Shown piece by piece: positions 1 through 8,300 of a stretch of 20,864 bases of DNA. The position numbers and the translations under genes were made by a program. Under the pieces are notes generated by a model. That model made no database searches, was not told where the DNA came from, and worked only from the letters and a program-made list of their open reading frames with translations. The DNA lies in the NCBI GenBank assembly GCA_049999725.1, contig JBNGIS010035236.1, forward strand, positions 1-20,864, in the 5' to 3' direction. Source of the stretch: Haplomitrium mnioides (Eukaryota > Marchantiophyta > Haplomitriopsida > Calobryales). Numbering within the stretch: the first letter of the stretch is position 1; every line of letters begins with the position of its first letter.

Positions 1-190
1 GTATTGTGTTGGGGTTTATTTCTTCATATTGGTGCTTTCTTGTGGCTCAATTTTTTTGGTGGTACTTCTCCAACGTTCATTTCTTTTTGGTAGTAAGCTT
101 ATTTCTTTTTTGTGGTGCTTCTCGTATATTCATTTCTTTTTTGTTGGACTTTTGTAGCATTCATTTCTTGTTGGTGGTGCTTTACTTACG
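1..190. repeat. T-rich degenerate short repeats
   Basis: The stretch repeats a loose theme of CATTTCTTTTT followed by TGGTGGTGCTTCTC. Clear starts of the theme lie near 79, 100, 131 and 162, so spacing is roughly 21-31 bp and irregular. A 62-residue open frame crosses it (6-194), but it is almost all F, L, S, V and W, as expected from translating a T-rich tract, so I do not call it a gene. Confidence 0.45.
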
Positions 191-220
191 TTAAGAAAGC
201 ACAACCAACATAGAAAATGT

Positions 221-610
221 GTGTTTGAGTTTGTACTTTTGAAGTGTTATTAAAATATACGTGTTTGAGTTTGTACTTTTGGAATGGTATTAAAATATAA
301 TGTTTTGAGTTTGTACTTTTGAAATGGTACTACAATATATGTGTTTGAGTTTGTACTTTTAAAACAGTATTAAAATATATATATGTTTGAGTTTGCACTT
401 TTTAAATGGTACTAAAATATATTAAAATATATGTGTTTAAGTTTGGACTTTTGAAATGGTATTAAAATATATGTGTTTGAGTTTGGACTTTTGAAATGGT
501 ATTAAAATATATGTGTTTGAGTTTGTATCTTTTGAAATTGTATTAAAATATATGTGTTTGATTTTGCATTTTTTAAATAGTATTAAAATATATGTGTTTG
601 AGTTTGAACT
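221..610. repeat. ~40-bp tandem repeat array (minisatellite), about 10 units
   Basis: Units begin with GTGTTTGAGTTTG and end in TATTAAAATATAT. Starts lie at about 221, 261, 301, 341, 383, 433, 473, 513, 554 and 594, so most units are 40 bp. The unit near 383 has an extra ATTAAAATAT-like insertion. The last unit is cut after GAGTTTGAACT, exactly where element A starts at 611, so A appears to have inserted into the array. The array may continue past the far end of A, outside the window. Confidence 0.9.
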
Positions 611-742
611 TGTAATAATACAAGCATGATGTTGTGTTATTTATAAGAAAATAGAGAGGAGTGAAAGAAATTGTACAAAATTATTTTGAGGATTGAATTG
701 AGGTAAGATTACTTATCTTCAAAGTTTAGTTTTAAAGCTTTT

Positions 743-855
743 AGGATTGAAATTAGAAGTGACTTCTAAGTAATCAATTCTGTGGTTGAAATTACAAGTT
801 ACTTCTAAGTAATCAATTCTAGGATTGAAATTAGAGGTGACTTGTAAGTGAAGAA
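743..855 (+). promoter_or_regulatory. Three ~38-bp direct repeats in U3, each around a GAAGTGACTTC-like dyad
   Basis: Units start near 743, 783 and 821 and share GGATTGAAATTAGAAGTGAC followed by TTCTAAGTAATCAATTCT. The first contains the 13-base near-palindrome AGAAGTGACTTCT (755-767). B's LTR carries only two such units. Repeated dyads just upstream of a TATA box are a common layout for LTR enhancers. That role is inferred and no factor can be named. Confidence 0.6.
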
Positions 856-880
856 AGAATGATGACACCTTTCTCTCTTG

Positions 881-888
881 TATAAATA
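881..888 (+). promoter_or_regulatory. TATA box of the A LTR promoter
   Basis: TATAAATA lies within TTGTATAAATAGA, about 165 bp before the LTR end. The same box is kept in B's 3' LTR (3570-3577, minus strand), and the following sequence (CTTCATAGCC and similar) is also shared. Transcription would start roughly 30 bp downstream and run + into gag. Confidence 0.75.
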
Positions 889-1052
889 GAAGGACTTCAT
901 AGCCCTTCTACTCATTCTTGAGTTCCTCTCAAATCACTTGGGTTCTTGGGTTGCTTGGCTCTTGCTTGCCTTATTGGCATTTGATTAAAAAACTCTAATA
1001 GAGTTCAATATCAATTCTAACTCATTTGGATTTGGTTTTTAAGTTTTTTACA

Positions 1053-1066
1053 TTGATATGAGAGCT
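1053..1066 (+). other. Primer-binding site of A, initiator-Met tRNA type
   Basis: TTGATATGAGAGCT follows the LTR end immediately. The usual plant iMet PBS is TGGTATCAGAGC, so A carries two mismatches in that core. B's PBS (18105-18118, TTGGTATTAGAGCC) is closer. This is the standard primer of plant chromoviruses. Confidence 0.85.
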
Positions 1067-1112
1067 ACAATTTTGTTTTTTTGTGGTGACTTACATAGAG
1101 CATCAATATGCG

Positions 1113-1788
1113 ATGGTTAAAGCAATGCAACAACAACACGAACATCTTTCACGCATTTTAGAAGTAAGAATAAAAGAAATAGCAAATTCTTAAGAAGAAA
1201 AGAGTTATGAGCGATTTTCATTGCCAAAAGCATATGATGGGAAGATGGTTTTATGGTGTATCTGAGAACTTTACATTTGATTAAGAGCAATATTTTGAAG
1301 CTACCAACATTACAAAAGATGGTCAATGAATTCCATCTGCGGCAAGTCAATTAGAAGGAATTGCAAATACTTGGTGGAGATATCAAATAGAACAAGCACA
1401 ACGTAGATTTGTTGCTCATATTGTTCCATGGTGTGAATTCAAAAAACTGATGATTTCAAGATTTGGGGTTGTAAATGCATCAAAAGTAGCAAGATATAGA
1501 TTGTTAAATTGAAGCAACTTGGTACAGTAAGAAGCTATGTTGCACATTTTTAGGATACAATTATGCAAATTCTTGATATAAGAGAAGAAGAAGTACTAGA
1601 CCGCTTTGTTCATGGATTGGAGCCTCACATGAGATTGGAAGTTACAATAAAAAAACCTTCGCAATTAGAGGAAGAAATACGCATGACGGAGCAACATGAC
1701 TAATTACTTACTGACATAGAGAAGCTAGGTTGCTTTTTGAACCATTCAAACATCGTAGTACTCAAAACTTTGCAAACTCTAATGGAAT
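1113..1788 (+). pseudogene. gag remnant of element A
   Basis: The reading starts at ATG 1113 with a Q-rich coiled segment (AMQQQHEHLSRILE) that matches the start of B's gag. A capsid-like segment follows, with NTWWRYQIEQAQRRFVA near 1366 and LKQLGTVRSYVAHF near 1513, then EVTIKKPSQLEEEIRM near 1636. All of these have counterparts in B's gag. The frame is broken by several stops (the first near 1192, others in the first third, one just after VAHF) and by a frameshift near 1505. No zinc knuckle is readable in A. Gag would package the element RNA into virus-like particles; this copy cannot be translated whole. Confidence 0.82.
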
Positions 1789-1834
1789 AAAAATTTCGAT
1801 AAGAATTTGAGGTACCTTACTTCGTCTTGATAAT

Positions 1835-2065
1835 ATGATTGAGGAGCATTTTTGTAGAATATTGGTGGATAGTGGGAGTTCTAAAAATTTTAGGTCACTA
1901 CATTTTGCTAAGATAATCAAAGAAACATTTAGGCCTATTAAGAAGAGTGTTGTAACTATGGCCATTGGCCAAAAGCATGACATGTTTTGCTTTCAAAAGC
2001 CATTCCTTCTAAGGATTGGAAAAGAGTATGTGGAATCTATGGAATTTATTATTGCACATATATAA
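1835..2065 (+). pseudogene. Aspartic protease remnant of element A
   Basis: A 76-residue open stretch contains ILVDSGSSKNF, the D-S-G active-site motif of retroviral-type aspartic proteases, near 1858-1890. Downstream, FLLRIGKEYVESMEF (about 2005-2049) matches the part of B that was split by element C. The protease would cut the Gag-Pol polyprotein. The active-site triad is intact here, unlike in B (DCG), but the surrounding polyprotein is broken by stops on both sides. Confidence 0.8.
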
Positions 2066-2083
2066 TATAACATCACTTTAGAG

Positions 2084-3387
2084 TTGCCTTGGCTTGAAGA
2101 TCCATCCGGTCAATTTGATTGGGCAAAACAACATATTCAAGCTACCCTACAAGATAAGAAATTTATTTTAGAGTGTTCAACACCGTTGGTTAAAAATCTT
2201 AAATCAACTCGAAATATTAATGTAGTGGAGCAAGAGTTGTCTCTCTTTGCTGTTTGGATCAAACCCATCATAGACTTGAGTAAAGAGGGAGGAAAAAGTG
2301 CGCATATCTAGATGATATTTTACAAGATTTTGTGGATGTGTTTCCAGAGGATTTGCCAGAGAGGTTACCAGATGATCGAGGAATGCATTTTTTGATTGAA
2401 CTAATACTAAGAAGTACTTCTTATAATCAACCTATACATCAGTTGTCACCACAAGAACTAAAGGAGCTTTGAAAGACATTGATGAAAATTATTGAAAAGG
2501 ATTTCATTCAATATAGTACTTCACATTGGAGAGCTCTAGTATACTTTTTACCAAAGAAAGATGGTGGATTTCATTTTTGTATAGATTATCAACGTTTGAT
2601 TAGTAAAAAAATTGAAGAATTCCTATACTCTACCTCACATTGATGATTTGTTGCATCAATTAGGTGGTGCACAATTATTTTTTAAGTTGGATCTTTGAAG
2701 TGGCTATTGGGAAATTCCTATCAAGCCAAATGATGTGCCAAAGATAGCTTTTCGTACAAGGTATGGGTATTTTGAGTAAAAGGTTCTTACATTTTGCCTT
2801 ACTAATACTCCGACAATATTCATGGATCAAGATCATCAAGTTTTTGATGGTTTAATAGATAAGTCAGTGTTGGTGTTTTTTTACGACATCCTTATTTAGT
2901 AAGAGTGAAGTTGAACATCATAAACATCTCCAAGAAGTATTACAAATACTACGCAATTGGAAGTTTTATTGCAAGAAGTCTAAGTGTGAGTTTTGGAAGC
3001 AACAAGTGACTTACCTAGGACATAAAATATATGCAAATGGCATCAAAATGGAGGAAGAGAAAATTAAAGGTATTAAAAAGTGGCCAACACTAAATGATGC
3101 AAAGGATGTTTGAGCTTTCAATGGATTTGCAAGTTTCTATCCAAGATTCATCCACGACTATGCTCATATTGTTGGACTACTTACGTATCTGCTAGGTAAA
3201 GAGGCAAAGTTTCATTAGATGGCCAAAGAGCAAGAGACATTTCAACAACTTAAGGATGCAGTGTCTTCTCGTCCAATTCTACAACCATATGATCCAAAGA
3301 TAAGTAATATAGTTGATTTTGATGCCTCTAATTTTGCTATAAGAATAGTACTGCAACAAAAGTTTCAAAATCAACTTCATGCAATTG
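2084..3387 (+). pseudogene. pol remnant of element A: reverse transcriptase and start of RNase H
   Basis: The order matches B's pol. A linker (WLEDPSGQFDWAKQHIQ; 2084-2311) is followed by an RT segment with FKLDL near 2680 and GYWEIPIKPNDVPKIAF. The catalytic block near 2876-2887 reads VFFYDILI where B has VFLDDILI, so the first Asp of the FLDD pair is Tyr. Then come CNWKFYC-like and GIKMEEEKIKGIKKW segments (about 2955-3095), the RT connection (FNGFASFYPRFIHDYAHI), and RNase H with VDFDASNFAI near 3312. Numerous in-frame stops occur. The reading ends at 3387 because element B inserts there. Clearly non-functional. Confidence 0.85.
3383..3387. repeat. Candidate left target-site duplication of element B (AATTG)
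   Basis: AATTG abuts the terminal TG of B's LTR at 3388. Its partner should follow the true right end of B, which is not in the window because B's 5' LTR is itself interrupted near 18323. This is a prediction from the 5-bp duplications typical of gypsy integrases. Confidence 0.4.
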
Positions 3388-3792
3388 TGTAAAAGAACTC
3401 AAAGACTGACTTTCAAATAAGTAACAACTTCAAGATAACTCTAATAGAGTTATAACTCAAGGCCAATAAGCAAACAAAAGCCAAGAGTGCTAGCCAAAGC
3501 CAAGCAACCAAAGAGCCAAATTAAATTAAGAGAAACTCCATAATGAGAAGTGAAGCCATAAAGCTATTCTATTTATACAAGAGAAGAGGGCGTCATCCAT
3601 CTTTCTTCACTTATAAGTCACTTCTAATTTCAACCCTAAATTGATCACTTCGAAGTCACTTCTAACTTCAACCCTAAAACTCTAAAAGTAGCTTCAAAGA
3701 TAAGTAATCAACCTTATAAAAATCTTCTACCACTTCCTTTACTCTTCTATATTTTCTTATAAATAGCATAACATCATGCTTGTACTGTTACA
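3388..3792 (-). repeat. 3' LTR of element B (405 bp)
   Basis: On the minus strand it starts TGTAACAGTACAAGCATG (right edge 3792) and ends CTTTTACA (left edge 3388). It matches A's 5' LTR in inverse orientation along its length and B's own 5' LTR at 18119-18321. It holds two U3 direct repeats (TTGAAGTTAGAAGTGACTTC and a variant) against three in A. Confidence 0.92.
3570..3577 (-). promoter_or_regulatory. TATA box in the 3' LTR of B
   Basis: On the minus strand the sequence reads TTGTATAAATAGAA, identical in core to A's box at 881-888. In a 3' LTR it could drive outward transcription to the left, across A's pol remnant in antisense. In B's 5' LTR the same site has lost two bases (TTGTAAATAG, about 18301-18309). 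Confidence 0.65.
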
Positions 3793-3795
3793 TAA

Positions 3796-3806
3796 TCCCC
3801 ACCTTC
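3796..3806 (-). other. Polypurine tract of element B
   Basis: On the minus strand GAAGGTGGGGA is followed by TTA and then the LTR start TGTAAC. A purine-rich run directly upstream of the 3' LTR is where plus-strand DNA synthesis starts in LTR elements. One T interrupts it. Confidence 0.75.
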
Positions 3807-3840
3807 TAGTCGATGACATCCTCTTCACTACTGTAACTTC

Positions 3841-3990
3841 CAAAAATTTGAATAGCCTCTCGAGCATTCTCAAGGTTTCCAAGTAACTTCATGAAAAGAA
3901 CACTCTTTCCACAAAACCTTATAATGAACTTGTAGATGCCGCCCTTGCTTGACAACTCTTTTTGTCAAAATGACGTCCATTTCAAGTTCT
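3841..3990 (-). pseudogene. Chromodomain remnant at the C-terminus of B's pol
   Basis: Reading on the minus strand from about 3990 gives ELEMDVILTKRVVKQGRH, then HYKVLWKECSFHEVTWKP, and after a one-base frame change ENAREAIQIFG. This is the pattern of a chromodomain (W-K, then TW-P-ENL) fused to integrase in chromoviruses, where it directs integration to particular chromatin. A stop lies just upstream (VIVLDDH*ELE) and the frameshift separates the final helix. The call rests on motif recognition by eye. Confidence 0.75.
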
Positions 3991-4434
3991 TAATGATCAT
4001 CAAGAACAATAACCGAAGGAGAAAGTTGAACATGATTTGTAAAAAAAAATAACTAGGAATAAAAGGTATAAGCTTAGAGACCTGATACACAAGATGAATC
4101 TTCATATAAAAAGAAAGATCGAGTTTATGAACAGCGTGAGAAAAAACTTGAAAAATAGAGTAAGGACCAATCCAAGAAAGAGATAGCTTGCAAATTGGAG
4201 TACCTATTGACAAATAGAGATCATGAGTAGATAACATTAGTTGGTCACCTAAAACATAAGAGGAGTCATGGCGATGGCTATCGACATATGTTTTTGCCAA
4301 TTTTGATCAATAGTAAGATGGTTGCAAACGCCTTGCAAAGAAAAAGATAAATGAGACAAAAAGGTAGAAATACTTAGAACATTAGAAGGAGAAGGAGAAA
4401 GCAAACCATTGGGAACAAGAGGATGTTGACCCAA
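3991..4434 (-). pseudogene. C-terminal part of B's integrase, before the chromodomain
   Basis: One open stretch (minus, 4300 down to 3965) reads AKTYVDSHRHDSSYVLGDQL, LSIGTPICKLSLSWIGPYSI and KLDLSFYMKIHLVYQVSKLIPF. This is the conserved GPY/F-like segment that follows the integrase core in gypsy elements (W-I-G-P-Y/F). Upstream, 4434-4301 should encode the linker to the core but is frame-shifted. Confidence 0.8.
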
Positions 4435-5100
4435 ATCAAGAATGAAAGGAGAAAACCAAGTACTTGCTTATTTGGAGTTGTTGTAGGCAAACTCCACAAC
4501 TGATAAGAAACTATCCCAATCGGTGTGATGCACGTTGATGAACGCGCAAAGCATGTCGTGCATAGTGCGATTAGCACGCTTCGCTGCCCATCTATTTGAA
4601 GATGATGAGCAGTAGACATAGAGAGTTTGGTTCCTAAAAGTTTGAACAACTCTTGCCAAAACTTTCGAGTAAAACACGTTTCCCTATCAGATGTTAACAC
4701 CTTGAGCATTCAATGATGACGGAAGAGAGTATCAAAGCAAATTTTTGCCAATTTTTGAGCATCTATTATATCCACCGAAAGTGCTAACTAAATGTGCTTG
4801 CTGACACCACAATAGCAGTAAACCCATGAGGCATAGTTGGAAGTGAAGTGACAAGATCCAAAGTTTTATGTTCCCAACAAGTAGTAGAAATTGGTAGTGG
4901 CTGAAGAAGTCCCGCTGGTTTTTGGTTTTAAGCTTTGTTTTGTTGATAACTTTCATGTGAACGAACAAAACCACGAACATCTCGAGCAAAGTAAGGCCAC
5001 CTCCAAGTGCGTTGAAGCAATTCTGTAGTTTAATCTACTCCAAGATGCCTTGAGATAGGAATGTCATGCGCCTCTTATAAACAAGCCATTCGAATTGCAT
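4435..5100 (-). pseudogene. Integrase remnant of element B (zinc-binding and catalytic core)
   Basis: From about 5075 the minus strand reads EAHDIPISRHLGVD, RTWRWPYFARDVRGFVR, then SHESYQQNK where a CxxC pair is expected: both zinc cysteines are replaced. The core follows, with TLDLVTSLPTMPHG (first catalytic Asp) and, near 4690, LTSDRETCFTRKFWQELFK (second Asp) and STAHHLQIDGQ. The reading then shifts frame within DGQ/KRANRTMHDML; in the new frame the catalytic Glu of the usual QTDGQTER stretch reads Lys. WDSFLSVVEFAYNNS (about 4515-4470) closes the core. With stops, a frameshift, lost zinc ligands and lost Glu it is inactive. Confidence 0.85.
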
Positions 5101-5301
5101 CATCTTGTAGAAAGTATATTTGATGACCTTGCTATAGAATACCATATCGAACAAAAAAAGAATGATACTCTATATCGTTGACGACCAATCGTACTTGAGC
5201 AAGACTAAAATAACATTTTTGTGTAGTTTGTGGTAATAACTCCCACTAGTTGCCTCATCTAAATGTAATATACTAATGTTGGCCACCTCCAATTTATTTA
5301 C

Positions 5302-5730
5302 TCAATGATCCAACGTTTGTGTTAATGCATCACAAATGGTGTGAAACCTTCCAAGCTTGTATTCTAACTTGATATCAAAGAGTTGCAATTGATCTTCCCA
5401 TCTGTAATACCGACTTGTCAAATTTTCCAAATGGATTGCTTGTAACAATGGCTTGTGATCTGTACGCATAAGCATTGTTCTTCTCAAAAGGTATTACCTC
5501 CATGATTTAGTAGCACAAATCATTGCCAATTGCTCTTGGTCCCTTGCAGAATAATTTTTCTCCACTGCATTTAATCAACTTGACATGAAGGCAATTTGAT
5601 AGAGTTCATTTGCAAACTCTTACTGTAAAACTCCTCCAATAGCAAAAATAAAAGCATCAAATTCAACTATACAATGTATCTTTGGATCATATAGCTACAG
5701 AATGAGACAAGAAGAGATTGCATCCTTGAG
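5302..5730 (-). pseudogene. RNase H remnant of element B
   Basis: On the minus strand, VEFDAFIFAIGGVLQ near 5670 (A has VDFDASNFAI) begins the domain. QEQLAMICATKSWR near 5530 follows, and then a clear open stretch 5487-5302 with MRTDHKPLLQAI and RYYRWEDQLQLFDIKLEYKLG. The TDHKPL and W-LQ-FD patterns are characteristic of gypsy RNase H, which removes the RNA template during reverse transcription. Stops break the first half. Confidence 0.82.
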
Positions 5731-5895
5731 TTGTTGAAATGCTGCTTGCTCCTTGACGGTTTATTGAAACTTGACCTCTTTACTCAGCAGATCTGTATGT
5801 GGTGCAAAAATATGCGTATAATAATAGATGAATCATGGATAGAAGGTTGCTAATCTATTGAAGGCTCTATTGTCCTTTGCCTCTTTTGGTGTTGG

Positions 5896-6600
5896 TCACT
5901 CTATAATAGCTTTAATTTTCTCTTCTTCCATTTTGATACCATACACAAACACCTTGTGCTCTAGGTAAGTAACCTCTTGCTTCCAAAATTTACACTTGGA
6001 TATCTTGCAATAAAACTTCCAATTGCACAATCTTTGCAATACCTCTTTCAAATGATTGCGATGCATGGTTTCAGTTTTACTAAAAATAAGAATGTCATCT
6101 AAGAATACCAAAGCTGACTTATCCATTGACCTATCAAAAATTCAATGCACTCGATCCATGAATATGGACGGAGCATTAATAAGACCAAATGCAAGGACCT
6201 TCAACTCAAAGTGTCCATACTTCATGCAAAAAGTTGTCTTTGGCACATCACTTTGCTTGATAGGAGTTTGCCAATAACCACTTTGAAGATCCATCTTGGA
6301 AAAAAACTGCACGCCACTCAATTGATCCAACAAATCATCAACACTGAGTAAAAGATAAGCATTCTTTATGGTTAGATTGTTTGAACTACAATAGTTTGTA
6401 CAAAGAAAAAATCCACCATTTTTTTGGGTACAAAGAATATCAGTGCTCCCTAATGCAAAGTACTTTGTTGAATGAAATCCTTCTCAATAAGATCCGTGAA
6501 GGTCTTGCAAAGCTCTTCCAACTCTTGTGGCAATAACTGATATATAGGCCGATTATATGGAGTATTTCTTAGCATTAACTGAACCAAAAAAGGTATTCCA
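5896..6600 (-). pseudogene. Reverse transcriptase remnant of element B
   Basis: The minus strand shows MLDQLSGVQFFSKMDLQSGY and then WQTPIKQSDVPKTTF (6333-6142; the Asp of motif A in KMDL). Next come FGLINAPSIFMDRV and KSALVFLDDILIFSK, in which FLDD (6094-6105) is the metal-binding Asp pair and is intact. NWKFYCKISKCKFWKQEVTYL and KMEEEKIKAIIE end the open part near 5896. Upstream (6600-6340) the template-binding region is recognisable only in pieces with stops and frame changes. Confidence 0.88.
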
Positions 6601-6999
6601 TGATCATTTAGTTATTCTTTTGGCAAATCATCTAAAAACACATTTGAAAACTCATTCAAAATATCATCAATCATTGAGGTCGGTACAGATTTCCCTCCTT
6701 CCTTATTCAAGTCCATGATAGGCTTGATCCATACAACAAAGACATGCAACTCTTTCTCCATCAAAACATTATGTTGAACTGATTTGGGCCTCTTCACTAA
6801 TGGTGCTAGACACCTAAAAAGAAATTGCTTTTCTTGTAAAGTAACTTGAATTTGTTGTTTTGCCCAATCAACTTGAGTAGTTTAGATCTTCAAACTAAGT
6901 AAACCCCAAAATAATGTCATATTATATAGGTCCAATAACAAAATCCATAGATTTCTTATACTCTTTGCCAATCTTTAAAAGGAATAGCTTGTGCAAGTG
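6601..6999 (-). pseudogene. Protease-RT linker of element B, left of the C insertion
   Basis: On the minus strand from 6999, LHKLFLLKIGKEYKKSM continues the protease region that was cut by element C; A's uninterrupted version reads FLLRIGKEYVESM. A second open part (6797-6612) reads KRPKSVQHNVLMEKELHVF and IKPIMDLNKEGGKS, matching A's VWIKPIIDLSKEGGKS. Stops separate the two. Joining this to the other side of C (16951 upward) restores co-linearity with A, which independently supports the insertion call. Confidence 0.8.
6995..6999. repeat. Left target-site duplication of element C (AAGTG)
   Basis: AAGTG directly precedes the terminal TG of C at 7000. An identical AAGTG follows its terminal CA at 16946-16950. 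Five bases is the usual size for gypsy integrases. Confidence 0.95.
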
Positions 7000-7095
7000 T
7001 GTCGGCCAGATGTTTTTGCGTTTTTTCTAAATTTTGTGGTTTTTGAGCTTCAAGTTTAGTTTATTATTTCAGTTTATATTAGTCTATTATATTTT

Positions 7096-7176
7096 ATTTT
7101 TATATTATTATTATTCTATCCTTCCCTTCTCTTCTTCTTATCTCTCCATTTCATTTTCCCTTTTTTCCCCTTGTTG
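7096..7176 (+). repeat. C/T-rich tract near the start of the 5' LTR of C
   Basis: An AT-rich run (TATTATATTTTATTTTTATA) passes into TATCCTTCCCTTCTCTTCTTC and TTTTCCCTTTTTTCCCCTTG. The other LTR has a longer version (13056-13174), so the tract length varies. It could lie in the promoter part of U3, but I see no clear TATA box with a start site. Confidence 0.6.
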
Positions 7177-7767
7177 TCACAGATCATGCACTTCAAGAGA
7201 GGAGCCATGTGGAATCGAGAAGAGTCATATGCCAAGGGAATGCAAGCAGTGTGGTGCATATGGACTCGCAACAAATCAAGATGAAAGAAGGGCTGAGTGA
7301 GTGAGAAAGAGGAGAGAAATTTTAGATGCAAGGGAATGCAAGCAGTTGGGGGGACTGCAAAGCAAAATTGAGTGCAGAGGGAGAAGCTGATCGAGCGATG
7401 TGAGAATGTATGCTGAAGATCGGACCAAGAGGAGGGGATTGGGGCTGGATAGATTGTAGATGAGGGATCGAAAAGAATGTGAGTGGGTCGAGCAAGGGCT
7501 GCATGGAGGCAGTAAATCAAGCAAGGGCGCAAGTAAGAAAGGATAAGAGCAGAAAGGATTTGAGGAGGAGAGATTGGTTGCAGAAGATTGGCAATAGAGA
7601 TTTGTCGCAGCGAGATCGCCACAACAAGGAGAATTCAGCAAAAGGGGGGCATTGTGCAAGCAAGCTGAATTCGCGGTAGGAGAAGAATCGCGCAAAGAAG
7701 GGTTTGAACGAATTGAGAGGGAGGTAGCTGCATTGAGGATGTAGACACGATAGACGTCAAAAACAGA

Positions 7768-7962
7768 CACTTCGAGTGAAGCGAGTCCGAGAGAACCTTC
7801 AGAAATGTGGCAGCCTTGGAGGAGTCCAAGAGAACCTTCAAAAACGTGGCAGCCTTGGAGGAGTCCGTGGGAAACTTTGGAGACATGGTGACTTTGGAGG
7901 AGTCCGCGGGATACATCGAAAGTTACAACTTTGGAGGAGTCCATGGGATACATCGGAAGGAG
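7768..7962 (+). repeat. 39-bp tandem repeat, first block in the 5' LTR of C (5 units)
   Basis: Units run 7768, 7807, 7846, 7885 and 7924, each 39 bp, on the model GTGGCAGCCTTGGAGGAGTC then CGTGGGAAACTTTGGAGAC. Because 39 is 13 codons, the units stay in frame. The minus strand reads GLLQGCHVFEGSL then GLLQGCHISEGSL, and the plus strand reads VAALEES. These account for overlapping ORFs on both strands (for example 7276-7953 minus and 7807-8172 plus). Confidence 0.88.
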
Positions 7963-8182
7963 GTCAACTTTGGAACCATGTGGTCAAATATGGCGGTCCA
8001 ACTTTCACTTAGAAAGCGGTGGCGGACGGTGCAACTTTGGAAACGTGGCAACCTCGGAGGAGCCCGCGGGATTCTTTGGACTCGTCAGTCCGCAGGATAC
8101 ATCAAAAGGAGGTCAACTTTGGAACCAGATCAGCGTGACGGTCCAACTTCCACCTTGCGGACGGCAGCATAACTTTGAAAAC

Positions 8183-8300
8183 GTGGCAGCCCTGGAGCAG
8201 TCTGTGGGAGACTTTGGAAACGTGGTAGCCTTGGAGGAGTCCGTGAGAAGCTTCGGAGATGTGGCTTGGAGGAGTTCATAGGATACATCGGAAGGTACAA
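8183..8300 (+). repeat. 39-bp tandem repeat, second block in the 5' LTR of C (3 units)
   Basis: Units start at 8183, 8222 and 8261; the third is shortened. They are separated from the first block by a different repeated module, GCGGTCCAACTTCC followed by a GAAGATGGCG-like part, which recurs near 7991, 8137, 8327, 8453 and 8609. The region up to about 8790 is therefore a higher-order mixture of two modules. Confidence 0.78.

Larger units (their letters stand above)
611..1052 (+). repeat. 5' LTR of element A (442 bp)
   Basis: It begins TGTAATAATACAAGCATG and ends TTTTTTACA directly before the PBS. The reverse complement of B's 3' LTR (3388-3792) begins TGTAACAGTACAAGCATG and ends CTTTTACA, which fixes both ends. 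The LTR holds ~38-bp direct repeats in U3 (743-855) and a TATA box at 881-888. It is about 37 bp longer than B's LTR, which is explained by one extra U3 repeat unit. Confidence 0.9.
611..3387 (+). mobile_element. Element A: 5' part of a degenerate Ty3/gypsy chromovirus-like retrotransposon
   Basis: The order is 5' LTR (611-1052), iMet-type PBS, gag, DSG protease, RT and RNase H, all on the + strand with many stops. It stops inside the RNase H domain at 3387, where B begins with its own LTR terminus. The integrase, chromodomain and 3' LTR of A are therefore absent from the window and, if B was a simple insertion, lie beyond 20864. The five bases before the element are GAACT (606-610), one half of a possible target duplication. 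Sequence similarity to B in LTR, gag, protease, RT and RNase H shows that A and B are the same family. Confidence 0.88.

Noticed and set aside
221-610. Regular repeats considered as a CRISPR array
   Set aside because: Units are contiguous with no unique spacers, and the surroundings are plant retrotransposons.
1117-1350. Minus-strand 77-codon frame opposite A's gag
   Set aside because: The plus strand carries the gag remnant matching B; this is its complement read by chance.
3965-4300. Possible membrane protein (hydrophobic C-terminal part of this frame)
   Set aside because: The hydrophobic end is a frameshifted reading of the integrase/chromodomain linker; the first half matches the gypsy GPY/F segment.
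6056-6351. Two plus-strand frames opposite B's RT
   Set aside because: They are antisense shadows of the RT segment, which has clear motifs on the minus strand.
7276-7953. 225-codon open frame on the minus strand in C's 5' LTR
   Set aside because: It runs through the 39-bp repeats and purine-rich LTR sequence. The 3' LTR counterpart is broken into shorter frames (13323-13772, 13690-13917), and other frames on both strands are open over the same bases. It is a product of the repeat period, not a gene.
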